From NCBI GenBank assembly GCA_022843465.1, contig JALHNO010000004.1, positions 124,001 through 188,000 on the forward strand: DNA of 64,000 nt. The letters run 5' to 3'. The stretch comes from Pseudomonadota bacterium (GTDB taxonomy: Bacteria; Pseudomonadota; Gammaproteobacteria; Xanthomonadales; Ahniellaceae). This document shows, in pieces, positions 47,047-56,143 of this stretch; position 1 is the stretch's first letter, and the number at the start of each line of letters is the position of its first letter. The notes below the pieces were generated by a model that saw only the letters and a program-made list of their open reading frames with translations, was not told the DNA's origin and did not search any database. Position numbers and translations under genes: made by a program.

Positions 47047-48414
47047 ATGAGGTACCTGCTTCCAATCTTGCTGGGCTGGGGTCTGGCCCTCGGCGCGACC
47101 GAACCCGAGGTCCTGCTGTCGCTGCACGGCTCCAATACCGTCGGCCAGAAGCTGGTGCCGGCCCTCGCCATCGACTGGGCTGAAGGCGAAGGATGGGTCG
47201 TCGTTTCCAATGAACTGGTGGCGGCCAACGAGCGTGTGATCGCCTTGAAGCGGGGCGAGCGCAGCGCGAACATCCTGGTGCAGGCCCACGGTACTTCCAC
47301 CGGGTTGCAGGCGCTGCTCGACGGCACGGCCGATCTCTGGATGGCGTCGCGTCCCGTGCAGCCTGCCGAAGTGAAGCAGAACGAAGCTGTCATCGGAAGG
47401 CTCGATGGTCCCGAGCAGGAACACGTGATCGCGCTCGACGGTCTGGCCATCATCGTGCATCCGGACAGCCCCTTGCGACAACTTGAGCTGGGGCAGGTGC
47501 GCGCAATATTCAACGGCAAGACCCGTGATTGGTCGGCGCTCGGACTGCCGTCCGGCGCAATTCGCCGCTATGCGCGCGATGACAAGTCGGGAACGTTCGA
47601 TACATTCAAGAGTCTCGTTCTGCTCGGTGATGCGCTGAGTGCGGACGCGCTGCGTTTTGAATCCACCGAGGAACTGGCGGAGCGGGTCGCCGCCGACCCG
47701 GGTGCGATCGGCTTTGTGGGTCTCGCGGGTGTCGGCAAGGCGCGCGCACTGGCGTTGTCGACCGCGGATGCACACGCGATGCTGCCGCAGGCGCTGAGCG
47801 TGGCGACCGAGGACTACGCCCTGTCGCGGCGTCTGTTTCTGTATTCCTCGCGGCAGCCGAGCGCTGCCGCAGGCGCCTTCGTCGAGTTTGCCCGCAGCGC
47901 GGCCGGTCAGGCCATTGCCGACCGGATCGGTTTCGTCGGCCAGACCATGAGTCTGCACCCTGCACAGCCGCATGCTGCCGGGCCGGATGAGTATCGCGAG
48001 TTGACCAAGGGTGCGTTGCGTCTTTCGGCCAATCTGCGCTTCGGCAATGGCCTGAGCTACCTGGACAGCAAGGCAGTCCGCGATCTCGATCGCATTGCCG
48101 GTTTCCTGCGCCCGTTCCCACGGGGCAGTCATGAAATCGTCTTGATCGGCTTTTCCGACCGCCGCGAACACAATCCCGTGTTGGCCCTGCACATGTCCAA
48201 TGACCGCGCAGACTTCGTTGCCACCGAGTTGGCCAGGCGCGGCATTCCGGTGCATCGTTCGCGCGGTCTGGGTCAGCGTCTTCCAGTGGCCGACAACGAT
48301 AACGAAGTCGGGCGCAGCAAGAATCGGCGGGTAGAGATCTGGGTGCGGCCACAGGGTACGGAACAGCCAGGACGCCAGGTTGTCGGTCACTCGGCGCCGC
48401 ACTCGGCACCCTGA
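47047..48414 (+). CDS. PstS-like phosphate-binding domain fused to an OmpA-like domain
   Basis: 455 aa exported protein. After a signal peptide (1-17) a substrate-binding domain of the PstS type spans about 22-315: LLSLHGSNTVGQKLVPALAI, LDGTADLWMASRPVQPAEV, DGLAIIVHPDSPLRQL, and RDDKSGTFDTFKSLVL, the last two matching phosphate-binding loops. The C-terminal OmpA-like peptidoglycan-binding domain spans about 325-440 (LRFGNGLSYLDSKAVRDLDR, then SNDRADFVATELARRGI, ending GRSKNRRVEIWV). Anchoring a ligand-binding protein to the wall suggests sensing or storage rather than ABC uptake; no pst genes are adjacent. An ATG at 47038 is an alternative start. Confidence 0.88.
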   Translation: MRYLLPILLGWGLALGATEPEVLLSLHGSNTVGQKLVPALAIDWAEGEGWVVVSNELVAANERVIALKRGERSANILVQAHGTSTGLQALLDGTADLWMASRPVQPAEVKQNEAVIGRLDGPEQEHVIALDGLAIIVHPDSPLRQLELGQVRAIFNGKTRDWSALGLPSGAIRRYARDDKSGTFDTFKSLVLLGDALSADALRFESTEELAERVAADPGAIGFVGLAGVGKARALALSTADAHAMLPQALSVATEDYALSRRLFLYSSRQPSAAAGAFVEFARSAAGQAIADRIGFVGQTMSLHPAQPHAAGPDEYRELTKGALRLSANLRFGNGLSYLDSKAVRDLDRIAGFLRPFPRGSHEIVLIGFSDRREHNPVLALHMSNDRADFVATELARRGIPVHRSRGLGQRLPVADNDNEVGRSKNRRVEIWVRPQGTEQPGRQVVGHSAPHSAP

Positions 48415-48432
48415 GCGCGCGTCAGTCCAGCG

Positions 48433-48942
48433 CTATTCAGTGTCGCTGTGCCTGCTGCGCCACTCCGCATGTTCCCTCCGCAGTGCCTCTGGCACCAGGG
48501 CCTGGACCGCGGCGACCAGTTCATCGCGCGCTCTGCGTTGTGACTCGATCGGCTGGCGCGGAATGCGCGCGGTCTGCCGGCCGTCGCTGAGCACGAAGGA
48601 CACGCCCGAACCACCGACATGGGGGCGCTCGACTTCCCGCCAGTCGGTGCTGAATACGGCAAGTCGAGCACATAGATCGATCAGCTGAGCGCGCTGCGCA
48701 GCGTCCAGCACAAAGCTGCTGCGCAGGCGCCGTTGCGGATCGCCGCGGTCGTAGCCGAGCAGCGATTCGAATTCGGCCTGGCCATCGGCTTCGATCCTGA
48801 TCTCGCTGGAGCGCCGGTGTGGCGGCGGCAGACTGCCGTTGTCGCTGGACATGCTCACGCTGATTGCATAGCCACTGAGCATGCCGGGTTCCTCAGCAGC
48901 GCTGGACAACAGCAGGGCCAGAACCAGCGCGTGTACGCTCAC
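48433..48942 (-). CDS. Small secreted protein of unknown function
   Basis: 169 aa, unrecognised. A short signal-like N terminus (VHALVLALLLSSAAEE) precedes a basic, Arg-rich domain with GSGVSFVLSDGRQTARIPRQ and a helical C terminus (AVQALVPEALRREHAEWRSR). GTG start overlaps the stop of the upstream gene as GTGA, so the pair is translationally coupled. The stop lies 18 bases from that of the convergent PstS-OmpA gene. A role with its partner is likely but unknown. Confidence 0.7.
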   Translation of the reverse strand: MSVHALVLALLLSSAAEEPGMLSGYAISVSMSSDNGSLPPPHRRSSEIRIEADGQAEFESLLGYDRGDPQRRLRSSFVLDAAQRAQLIDLCARLAVFSTDWREVERPHVGGSGVSFVLSDGRQTARIPRQPIESQRRARDELVAAVQALVPEALRREHAEWRSRHSDTE

Positions 48943-49499
48943 TTGATGCGCTGTACCCGGGCGCCGCGGTTGTAGTCGCCGAACTTCATCATCCAGGAGT
49001 CCATGAAGCCGCGCTTGATCCGGACCAGGGGCGAGTCCTCACTGGAGACTTCGAAGCGACGATCATCGATCACGCGCCAGTGCTGGCCGTTCTCAAGTTT
49101 GAAGATCGTGCCCTTGCGCCATCCTTCGAAATAGCCAACCAGCCGACTGTTGACTTCATCCACCGTGGTCTCGACGGGGCGAGGTGCTCCCGGGCTGCGG
49201 TTCTTGGCGAGGATGGGTGGTCCGTTGTCGACCACCGGAGCCGTGGCCGGCTGTGCACTGCTGGTGGCAGCCTGCGCGGGTACGGCGGGTGCTGCCGCGC
49301 TCGCAGTTTCGCCACTGCCGCGACGCGCCAGCCAGAGATTCAATTCGACCAGTTCGGCGGCGCTGAGCTTGTCGAGGCCAGCGGCGCGGAACTCTTCCGG
49401 ACTCATCGCCTGTTCGATGTTCTCGGCAACCACCACGCTGCTGCCCGCCACCAGGAAAAGCACCGACAGCAGCCATGACATTCCGGTATTGAACTTCAT
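48939..49499 (-). CDS. Secreted protein of unknown function with SPEEFRAAGLDKLS motif
   Basis: 186 aa. Clear signal peptide (1-25, VLFLVAGSSVVVAEN). A short helix-pair motif follows (MSPEEFRAAGLDKLSAAELV, then ELNLWL) that I recall from several proteobacterial exported proteins. An Ala/Pro linker (60-100) precedes a C-terminal beta domain (VGYFEGWRKGTIFKLENGQH with WRVIDDRRFEV). Strong ribosome site GAGGCGG before the ATG. It is first in a two-gene unit with the 169-aa protein. Function unknown; the C-terminal domain looks like a small SH3-like or ligand-binding barrel, which is inference. Confidence 0.78.
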   Translation of the reverse strand: MKFNTGMSWLLSVLFLVAGSSVVVAENIEQAMSPEEFRAAGLDKLSAAELVELNLWLARRGSGETASAAAPAVPAQAATSSAQPATAPVVDNGPPILAKNRSPGAPRPVETTVDEVNSRLVGYFEGWRKGTIFKLENGQHWRVIDDRRFEVSSEDSPLVRIKRGFMDSWMMKFGDYNRGARVQRIK

Positions 49500-49546
49500 C
49501 GTTGTATCCGCCTCGAATAATGATCACCCGATTCTAGTGGAGCGAC

Positions 49547-49574
49547 AAAAAAAAGGGGCGCCCGCAGGCGCCCC
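49547..49574 (-). terminator. Intrinsic terminator of the large subtilase gene
   Basis: On the minus strand a perfect GGGGCGCC/GGCGCCCC stem with a 4-base loop is followed by eight T residues (A run 49547-49554 on the plus strand). It lies 22 bases past the subtilase stop codon and separates it from the downstream small secreted genes. Confidence 0.93.
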
Positions 49575-49596
49575 CATTCAGGCAATCCGGAGCGAC

Positions 49597-52500
49597 TTAC
49601 TCGAAGCCGTTCTGGAAGATGCTGACACCCAGACAGGCGTCGGGTGTCAACGTGTTGGTGATCTGGACATCATCCAGATAGAAGCCTTCCTCCTCAGCGC
49701 CGCCATCCGAGGTGAAGCGCCAACGGATCATCGCGTTCTGTCCTGCAAAGGCTGCGAGCCCGCGGTTGCGCAGCAAAAATATACCGCCGCTGCTGCCATT
49801 GAAGGCGCCCTGGCTCGGGGGATAGCCGCATCCGTTCCCCTGCGTCGCACTCAGTGAACTGGGATAGCCGCCATCAGGCGGAAGATCAGCCCAGGTTGCA
49901 CCACCGTTGGTCGAAATCTCCATGATGACGCCATCCCAATCCGCCTCGACGTTGTAGCGTGCCCAGAATGACAGCACGGAATTGGCCGCGATCGGCAGCT
50001 CGGGGGTCGTAATCGCACCGCAGGTGTCAGCGGAGTAATTACCCGCAGAATCTGCGGCATTGCGATAACTGAGCGTGCCGGTCCGGGCGCGGTTGTCACT
50101 GACATTCCAGACGCCATCGGGTTGCAGATAGGACGGAGAATCAGCACCCGAAGCGAAGGTGCCTGGTGAACTGTTGGCGCCGGTCGGTGTAACCTTTTTG
50201 CGCGCAAATCCGGGTGCTTCGTTGCCACCATTGGGGCCAGCGTTGCCGGTCGTGGTGTCCTCCGCCCGGACTGCATAATAGTAGGTGACAAACGGATCAA
50301 TCATGGAGTCCGCAAATGAGGTCGCGGACACTCCGGTCGCAATTCTGTTTTGTGCGCCTGGTGTAAAGAAGGGATCGGTCGAGCGATAGACGTTGTAGAC
50401 CACACCAGACGCGCTGGGACACTCCGAACTCGCCGCGCCCCAGGTCAGATCGAGCTGACAGCTTGCGCCCGGGTTGTTGCTGATGGTGACCGACTGCGGG
50501 TCGAACTCGGGCACCAGGGTGCAGGCTGCTGTGGAAACCACATCTGCGCAGGCGCTGATCGGACCTTCACCGCAGGCATCGGCTGCGCGTACCTTGTAGG
50601 CGTAGCTGTAACCGCCCTGGGTACGACTATCCACGAACGCTGTGCTGGTTGCAGTGCCAGCCAGTTGGAAATCAGCAGCATCTGCGCCGGCGCAGGTGCC
50701 GTCAACGCGATAGATCTGATAACTGGTAGCGCCCGACACGGCCGATGAAACCACATTCACCGCACCCGCCGCATTGCTCAGCGTTGGCGCAGAAGGCGCC
50801 GATGTGACGGCGGAAGCGCATTGCGCGCCGGAGACTGCCAGCCCATAGCCCTGACGGTTGGAAAACTGGCTGCCATTTCCTGGGACATTGGCACCGGTGA
50901 CGCGGACCGTATAGGTGCCGGCCACCGGTGCAGTGAAGCGCACCTGCTCGACACTATTTACCGCATCGGCGGTGCCGCCGGTGACGGAGACCGAGTTTGG
51001 GCCCTGAGCGCCGAACACATTGCCGCGATAGAGGTTGGCACCTTGCTGCACTTCCAGATTGAGGTTGTTTACCAGGGCTACGCCAGCACCCAGCACGCCT
51101 GGCAGGTCGTACCAGGCCAGTGTTGCGCGAAATTCCTGGCCGGCATCGACCTGCACCTGATAGCTATGCGTCTGGCCCGTCGTAAGGCCATTGTCATGGG
51201 TGACAGCAAAGTTGCGCAGGTCCCGGGTGTCCCCCGCGCCGCCGCTGAAGAACAGATTGTTGTCCAGCCAGACGCGGCCCCATCCAGAGTCATTCCCCGG
51301 TGTATCGGCGAGGAAACGGGTACCATTCAGCAGGGTTGCCTTGAGTTCGGCACCCAGCGGCTTGCGCGTGTCGGCAGGGGTCTTGACGCCGGTTGGATAG
51401 TAGCCATCCGAAAAGTACTGGCGCATCAGCGCGGCACCGCCGGCAACGGTAGGTGCCGACATCGAGGTTCCGCTCAGCGGCTTGGTACCGATACCACCAT
51501 TGGCGGAGGCATCCTCATCATTGCCAGCGGCGGAGACGATACTCGAACCCGGCGCCTGGATATCGGGCTTGAGGCGCCCGTCGCTTGTGGGTCCGCGGCT
51601 GGAGGAAGTAGCAACGGTGGTGTCATTTCCGTGTCCCAACCTACCGACGGTCAGTGCATTCTTAGAGTTTGCCGGGTGGCCGATGGTCATTGCGCCTGAG
51701 CCGCTGTTGCCAGCTGAGAAAACAATCAAGAGATCTTCATTGAAGCGCGTGGTTTCATCAACTTCGAGGTCGCTGCCGCTGTACGAATTGGGATTGGTCG
51801 GCGGAGAGCCGTAGCTGTTGCTCGAGATGTAGGCGCCAGACGCTGTGGCCTGTTCCCACATCAGCCTTCCGCCAGCGCCCGAAAGGCAACCGGTTGTGTC
51901 GTTGCCCAAATCCTGAAAGAGCAGCTGCGCATTCGGCGCCATGCCATCACCGGCATTCCAGTTCGCCGTCGTCGGCGTTGCTGTCGTTCCCGAATCTCCC
52001 GCCACCGTTCCGCTGGTGTGTGTGCCGTGAAAGCTGGTCGGGTTTCCCCCTGGGCAGGTGACGTTGTCGTCATATGCAGACGCGCCCGGCATCACAAAAT
52101 ATCCAATCACCTTGTTGTCCGGAAACAGCGCTCCGGGCGTCGGGGGCATCGTGTTCTCAGCATTGGTGACCGCTTCGACCGTGCCAGCACCCTTGTTAAG
52201 CCTGATAAAAAATTCCTGATTGCGATCCAGCCCGGAGTCCGCAACCGCGACGATCTGATTGGCTCCGGTCAATCCCTTCGCCCAGATTGATGCCTGCGTG
52301 GCGGTAGGTCCGCCGGCCGAGGAAGCCTGGTTGGACTGAATCGGCCCAACGGAATCACCGTTGTGCAGAACCGGCATCTGGAACCGCTCGATCCAGCTTA
52401 CCTCGTTCACTACAGCGGCCTCACGCAGGAAGCCAGCCAGTTCAGCGCGTGGTACCCGAAACCAGACGTGCGGCATGCCACCCAGTGGGCTGCCACCGCC

Positions 52501-53052
52501 GAGCTCGGCCTTGCTCACAGCTGCGGCGAGGCGATGCGAAAACGCCGACTGTGCCTCATTGCGAAAGCCATACACATCCACGATCAGCGAAGTCACATCT
52601 GTGGGGACTTGATTGAGTTCCGGTGCAATCTTCCAGGCCGGTTGCCACGAGCCGATATAGCGAACATCGCCATGTTGCGCCAGGCGCGGATCCGAGGGGT
52701 CGGCGAGCTTCACCAGGTAGGCGTTGTTGGGAATGTATGCCCGCACTTCGGCGCCAAGCGCCAACAACTCGGTTTCACTCAGCCTTGTGCCGGGGTCGAA
52801 TTGCACAACCGCAAAATTGCTGCCAGTTACATGGGGGAGCGCGAGCGTGCGTTCGGCGAGTCGTTCTGTTGTCGGATCAAAGATGCCGGCTTGCAGGACA
52901 AGCAGGTCGGCGCCGCGGGCCGCGGTTATTGCCTCGACGCTCGGAGCCGCAACCTCACGCTCCTGCACCGAAGCTGGACGTGCACCCGCCACCAACGGAA
53001 CGGCGAGTACCATGGCCATGGCCAGTGCGAACGGCTTCATGCGGAGTGTCAT
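49597..53052 (-). CDS. Large secreted subtilisin-like (S8) peptidase with accessory domains, ending in NGFE
   Basis: 1151 aa. Signal peptide 1-24. A propeptide-like region (about 60-230) contains the YIPNNAYLVKL block seen in KP-43-type subtilases. The S8 domain triad is D272 (AVADSGLDRNQ), H342 (SFHGTHTSG) and S530 (LSGTSMSAPTVAG). Then come a jelly-roll P-like domain (about 590-710), two fibronectin-III-like repeats (about 720-910; SYQIYRVDG and VVYNVYRSTDPF), and a MAM/jelly-roll-like domain (VLSFWARYNVEADWDGVIME). The chain ends SIFQNGFE. An ATG 30 bases upstream (53082) is less likely because the signal peptide begins at 53052. Extracellular protein degradation is the probable role. Confidence 0.92.
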   Translation of the reverse strand: MTLRMKPFALAMAMVLAVPLVAGARPASVQEREVAAPSVEAITAARGADLLVLQAGIFDPTTERLAERTLALPHVTGSNFAVVQFDPGTRLSETELLALGAEVRAYIPNNAYLVKLADPSDPRLAQHGDVRYIGSWQPAWKIAPELNQVPTDVTSLIVDVYGFRNEAQSAFSHRLAAAVSKAELGGGSPLGGMPHVWFRVPRAELAGFLREAAVVNEVSWIERFQMPVLHNGDSVGPIQSNQASSAGGPTATQASIWAKGLTGANQIVAVADSGLDRNQEFFIRLNKGAGTVEAVTNAENTMPPTPGALFPDNKVIGYFVMPGASAYDDNVTCPGGNPTSFHGTHTSGTVAGDSGTTATPTTANWNAGDGMAPNAQLLFQDLGNDTTGCLSGAGGRLMWEQATASGAYISSNSYGSPPTNPNSYSGSDLEVDETTRFNEDLLIVFSAGNSGSGAMTIGHPANSKNALTVGRLGHGNDTTVATSSSRGPTSDGRLKPDIQAPGSSIVSAAGNDEDASANGGIGTKPLSGTSMSAPTVAGGAALMRQYFSDGYYPTGVKTPADTRKPLGAELKATLLNGTRFLADTPGNDSGWGRVWLDNNLFFSGGAGDTRDLRNFAVTHDNGLTTGQTHSYQVQVDAGQEFRATLAWYDLPGVLGAGVALVNNLNLEVQQGANLYRGNVFGAQGPNSVSVTGGTADAVNSVEQVRFTAPVAGTYTVRVTGANVPGNGSQFSNRQGYGLAVSGAQCASAVTSAPSAPTLSNAAGAVNVVSSAVSGATSYQIYRVDGTCAGADAADFQLAGTATSTAFVDSRTQGGYSYAYKVRAADACGEGPISACADVVSTAACTLVPEFDPQSVTISNNPGASCQLDLTWGAASSECPSASGVVYNVYRSTDPFFTPGAQNRIATGVSATSFADSMIDPFVTYYYAVRAEDTTTGNAGPNGGNEAPGFARKKVTPTGANSSPGTFASGADSPSYLQPDGVWNVSDNRARTGTLSYRNAADSAGNYSADTCGAITTPELPIAANSVLSFWARYNVEADWDGVIMEISTNGGATWADLPPDGGYPSSLSATQGNGCGYPPSQGAFNGSSGGIFLLRNRGLAAFAGQNAMIRWRFTSDGGAEEEGFYLDDVQITNTLTPDACLGVSIFQNGFE

Positions 53053-53220
53053 GCTGATTTCCCCCGGCCCCTGGGCCGCCAAACGTGCTGTGTGAAGAGA
53101 GACTTGCTGTTGAAGATGCGGATGCGCAGGGTGACTACCCTGGCTGCCAACCGGGGCATGATACGCCGCACGCCGGCGCTGTGCATGTGCATGCCGACCG
53201 TCGTGGTCTGAGTAGCGGGG

Positions 53221-54420
53221 TTATTCGAAGCCGTTTACGAACAGCACACCGGTAGGCAATACCGTCGGAACACAGTCGTAGGTCTCGCCGATGCGGGCGC
53301 CGGTATCAAGCACGGTAAAATCGCTGGCGAGCACCGTAGTCGCGCCAGCCGTCTGATCGAAAACGCGCGAGGCGATACCCAGACTGGCCCAACTCGTCGT
53401 CGTGTAGAGATCGCTCTCGGCGGTGAGTGCAACGGTGCCGCCATCGGCCAGCACCATGCCGTAGCGCTTGAGCGTGTTGAGGATCACGCGCGCTGCCGGG
53501 TTGTAGTTGGTCAGCGGAAAATCGCTGCGCAGGCGCAGGCGCGCGCCGTAGGGTACGGATGCGGCCGGGCCGCTGGGACCACCGGCGTGGCTGGCAGGGC
53601 GGACATACAGCCGGCCAAGCACACCGCCGAGGCTGACATCGCTGGCCATGCGGTTGTTCGGCAGAATGAACCGTATTGCATGACCGAGATCGCCGTTGCC
53701 GGTGGCATCGGCGGTCAGCGAAGCCTGGATTTCATCGGCATTGAACAGCAGGGGCGCGATCGGAAAGCCGGCGGCGTCGGCACTGGTGCAATGCTCGCCG
53801 CGTCCCTCCGGAGGATAGACCACATCGAGCTGCCAGGTCGCCAAGCATTGCGACTGCATGCTGCCGGCCGAAACCGTCGTGCGATAAACCTCGTACAGCA
53901 GATTGCCCTGGGTCACCAGATAATGACAGTCGCCGTTGAAGACATCGCAGCTCATGCCGCTCTCGCCCTCGATCGTGGCGCCGGGCGGAACCGGAACCTG
54001 GCTACCCAGGGCATCGCAGTCGGGCAGGTAGTAGGCATCATTGGGATCGGCGCTGGCAATCGAGGTGATCGGCACCAGCGGGACGCCGGCTCCGGCGCGC
54101 ACCACGCGAATCGAAAAATCGATCTGCAGACGGCCATTGCCAAAGCCGCCCAGGGTCTGCAGTTGGGTGATCATGGAAGCGGAATTGGGATGCGGGGTCG
54201 CGGCGGTGATGTTCTGCCGCCACACCGAACCCGGCGGGAACTGCGGCAGGACTTCAGCGGATGCCAGCGGCGCAAGCAGCGTTGCCAGCAACAGCAACAA
54301 CCCAGCAGAAGGGCTGCAGCAGCTGCGTATGGGTGATGTACTGGTCGGTTGCGGCGCATGCGCACGGCGGGCCGGCGTCAGCTGTCGGATCGGCGATTTA
54401 AACCCCGGAAGACAAATCAT
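53221..54420 (-). CDS. Secreted protein of unknown family ending in NGFE
   Basis: 399 aa. A long N-region precedes a strong hydrophobic signal core (about residues 40-54, AGLLLLLATLLAPLASAE). The mature part opens with LPQFPPGSVWRQNITAATPH and contains several cysteines (PDCDALG, MSCDVFNGDCHYL, SQCLATW, EHCTSADAAGFP) and an IRFILPNNRMASD segment; no known domain or catalytic motif was identified. The chain ends VLFVNGFE, like the two subtilases in this window. Three ATGs compete (54447, 54423, 54420); 54420 is chosen for GGAG six bases upstream. It lies 168 bases upstream of the large subtilase on the same strand, possibly cotranscribed. Confidence 0.78.
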   Translation of the reverse strand: MICLPGFKSPIRQLTPARRAHAPQPTSTSPIRSCCSPSAGLLLLLATLLAPLASAEVLPQFPPGSVWRQNITAATPHPNSASMITQLQTLGGFGNGRLQIDFSIRVVRAGAGVPLVPITSIASADPNDAYYLPDCDALGSQVPVPPGATIEGESGMSCDVFNGDCHYLVTQGNLLYEVYRTTVSAGSMQSQCLATWQLDVVYPPEGRGEHCTSADAAGFPIAPLLFNADEIQASLTADATGNGDLGHAIRFILPNNRMASDVSLGGVLGRLYVRPASHAGGPSGPAASVPYGARLRLRSDFPLTNYNPAARVILNTLKRYGMVLADGGTVALTAESDLYTTTSWASLGIASRVFDQTAGATTVLASDFTVLDTGARIGETYDCVPTVLPTGVLFVNGFE

Positions 54421-54599
54421 CATCCACTCCGCAGTCGCGAGGGGCATAGCGTACTCCGAGTCCGGGGCGCGTTCTGTGTTCTGGCGCCAATCCCGAATGT
54501 CCTGAGCACCATATGGCCGGCCTGGAACTGCCGTGAAGCGTGGCAGTCCTGGCATCCGCGCCTGTACACAACAATTCCATGCAACGGTGGGGAAATCCA

Positions 54600-55469
54600 A
54601 TGCTGCGATTCCAATCGGTATTCGCGTTCATCTTGCTGTCTGTCACCACTGCCGCCTGGGCCGAAGACGCTCCGGCCCCACGAATCGCCCGCATTGACAG
54701 CGCAGGCGATCCGATCGAGCTCAGGATCTTTGATCCCGTCGCAAATTCCGTTCGCGCGCGGTCGGCGATCCTGCTGTTTCATGGCGGCGGCTGGAATGAG
54801 GGCGAGGCGAGTTGGATGGACCCGCTGGCCCAGCATTATGCCGGGTTGGGTCTGGTCGCCATCTCGGTCGAGTACCGATTGTCCGATGGCAGCACGACAA
54901 CACCGTTCGACGCGGTGGCCGATGCCCGAAATGCTATTCGTTGGGCACGCAGCCAAGCGGAAGCGCTGCAGATCGCGCCGGATCGAATCATCGCGCTCGG
55001 CACTTCTGCCGGCGGCCACCTTGCCGCTGCCACCGCAGTACTCGACGAGCCCGGCCGCAACCCGGTGTCCTCGAAACCCAATGCACTGATCCTGCGCTCG
55101 GCTGCCGTTTCGGTCCATCGATCAGCCTGGTTCCAGAAGCTGGTGGGCGGCAGGGAACAGGCCGCCGCCTTGTCGCCGGACCTGCATGTCCGCGTCGGCC
55201 TGCCACCGACACTGATCCTGCAGGGCGCCGAAGACAACCTGACACCCGCCGCTGGCGCCGAGTTCTTCTGCACACAGTTGCGTGTCAACGGCGCTCGCTG
55301 CGAGCTGAAACTCTATCCCGGCGTTGGCCACCTGTTCACCCGCAACCTGGCCCAGCAGGAAATACCGGATTACCCCGCGATCGATCGCGAAGTGGTCGCC
55401 GATGCAAAACAGCGCTCGGATGAGTTCCTGCGCACGCTGGGACTGTTGAAGCCACCCGAACAGGGATGA
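54600..55469 (+). CDS. Secreted alpha/beta hydrolase, esterase/lipase type
   Basis: 289 aa with signal peptide (1-21, cleaved after AAWAE). The hydrolase fold carries the oxyanion HGGGW motif near residue 62, nucleophile serine in ALGTSAGGHLAAA, acidic residue in QGAEDNLTPA, and histidine in PGVGHLFTRN: the hormone-sensitive lipase/BD-FAE group that acts on carboxyl esters. Substrate is unknown; acetylxylan or short-chain esters are typical in the group. GGGGA precedes ATG at 54600; the 20 upstream codons are rejected. It is divergent from the NGFE protein gene. Confidence 0.92.
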   Translation: MLRFQSVFAFILLSVTTAAWAEDAPAPRIARIDSAGDPIELRIFDPVANSVRARSAILLFHGGGWNEGEASWMDPLAQHYAGLGLVAISVEYRLSDGSTTTPFDAVADARNAIRWARSQAEALQIAPDRIIALGTSAGGHLAAATAVLDEPGRNPVSSKPNALILRSAAVSVHRSAWFQKLVGGREQAAALSPDLHVRVGLPPTLILQGAEDNLTPAAGAEFFCTQLRVNGARCELKLYPGVGHLFTRNLAQQEIPDYPAIDREVVADAKQRSDEFLRTLGLLKPPEQG

Positions 55470-56143
55470 CGGGGCAACCGCAGCAGCAGCCGCAGCCACA
55501 GCCGCCGCCGCCGCCGCCCGTTCGGGCTCAGCGTCGCCGTGCAGGCATGCATCAGGCCCTTGTGTCAGCGCGCGCAGAGGAGGCAAAACGCAAGTGCGGC
55601 CGATCATCGCATTCGGGGCGTCTCGGTCCACATCCGGCAGCTGCAGCCTTTCCAGCCAGCGACTGGGGAGGATGGCACCAACGGCCAATGGCGCCGGCTA
55701 TAGCAATCCCGGCATCACCCGGCGCGGCTTCACCTTGACCGATCCCGAGCGGTTGGAAAGGCTTGGCCGGGCGACTATCGGGCCGGCCGTCCTACACGGC
55801 CGCGGGATCGGCGCCCGCGTTTGATCCTTGGCTGGGATCGGTCCCCCAGCAAAAAATATTTGAGCAGATTTCCCGCCGGTTCCCGCGTAATCGGGGTATG
55901 GAGAGGCGCGGGTTGGGTAGATTCTAGTCGGCGTCATCAGAAACGCCCAAGTCGGTGCCACTCCGGGGCATCATTGCAACAAATCGTGAATTATTCTGGG
56001 GCTCAGGTCAAATTCGGCACGTCGGACAGGAGCGATTCACCCGTTCACTCAACGCCACAATGACCTGTGCCCCGGCGCTCTCCAAGCTCGACTTGTTCTG
56101 AAACTCCAGCCTCAACCCTATCACCTGCCAATCAGGAAGGCTC
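55470..56143. other. Gene-free stretch with a CAG/CCG low-complexity run
   Basis: 674 bases between the hydrolase and the RHS gene. At 55481-55520 lies a low-complexity run of CAG, CCG and related triplets that would encode Gln/Pro repeats on the plus strand and Ala repeats on the minus strand; both frames are short and probably not genes. The second half (from about 55850) is noticeably richer in A and T, including AAAAAATATTTG near 55853, and should contain the promoter of the RHS gene. Confidence 0.6.

Noticed and set aside
55466..55738. Gln/Pro-rich small protein after the hydrolase
   Set aside because: The start of the frame is a triplet repeat and the remainder has no ribosome site or family resemblance.
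55840..55866. Intrinsic terminator after the hydrolase (GCTGGG/CCCAGC stem)
   Set aside because: The stem is followed by A residues rather than T on the coding strand, and on the other strand the T run precedes it.
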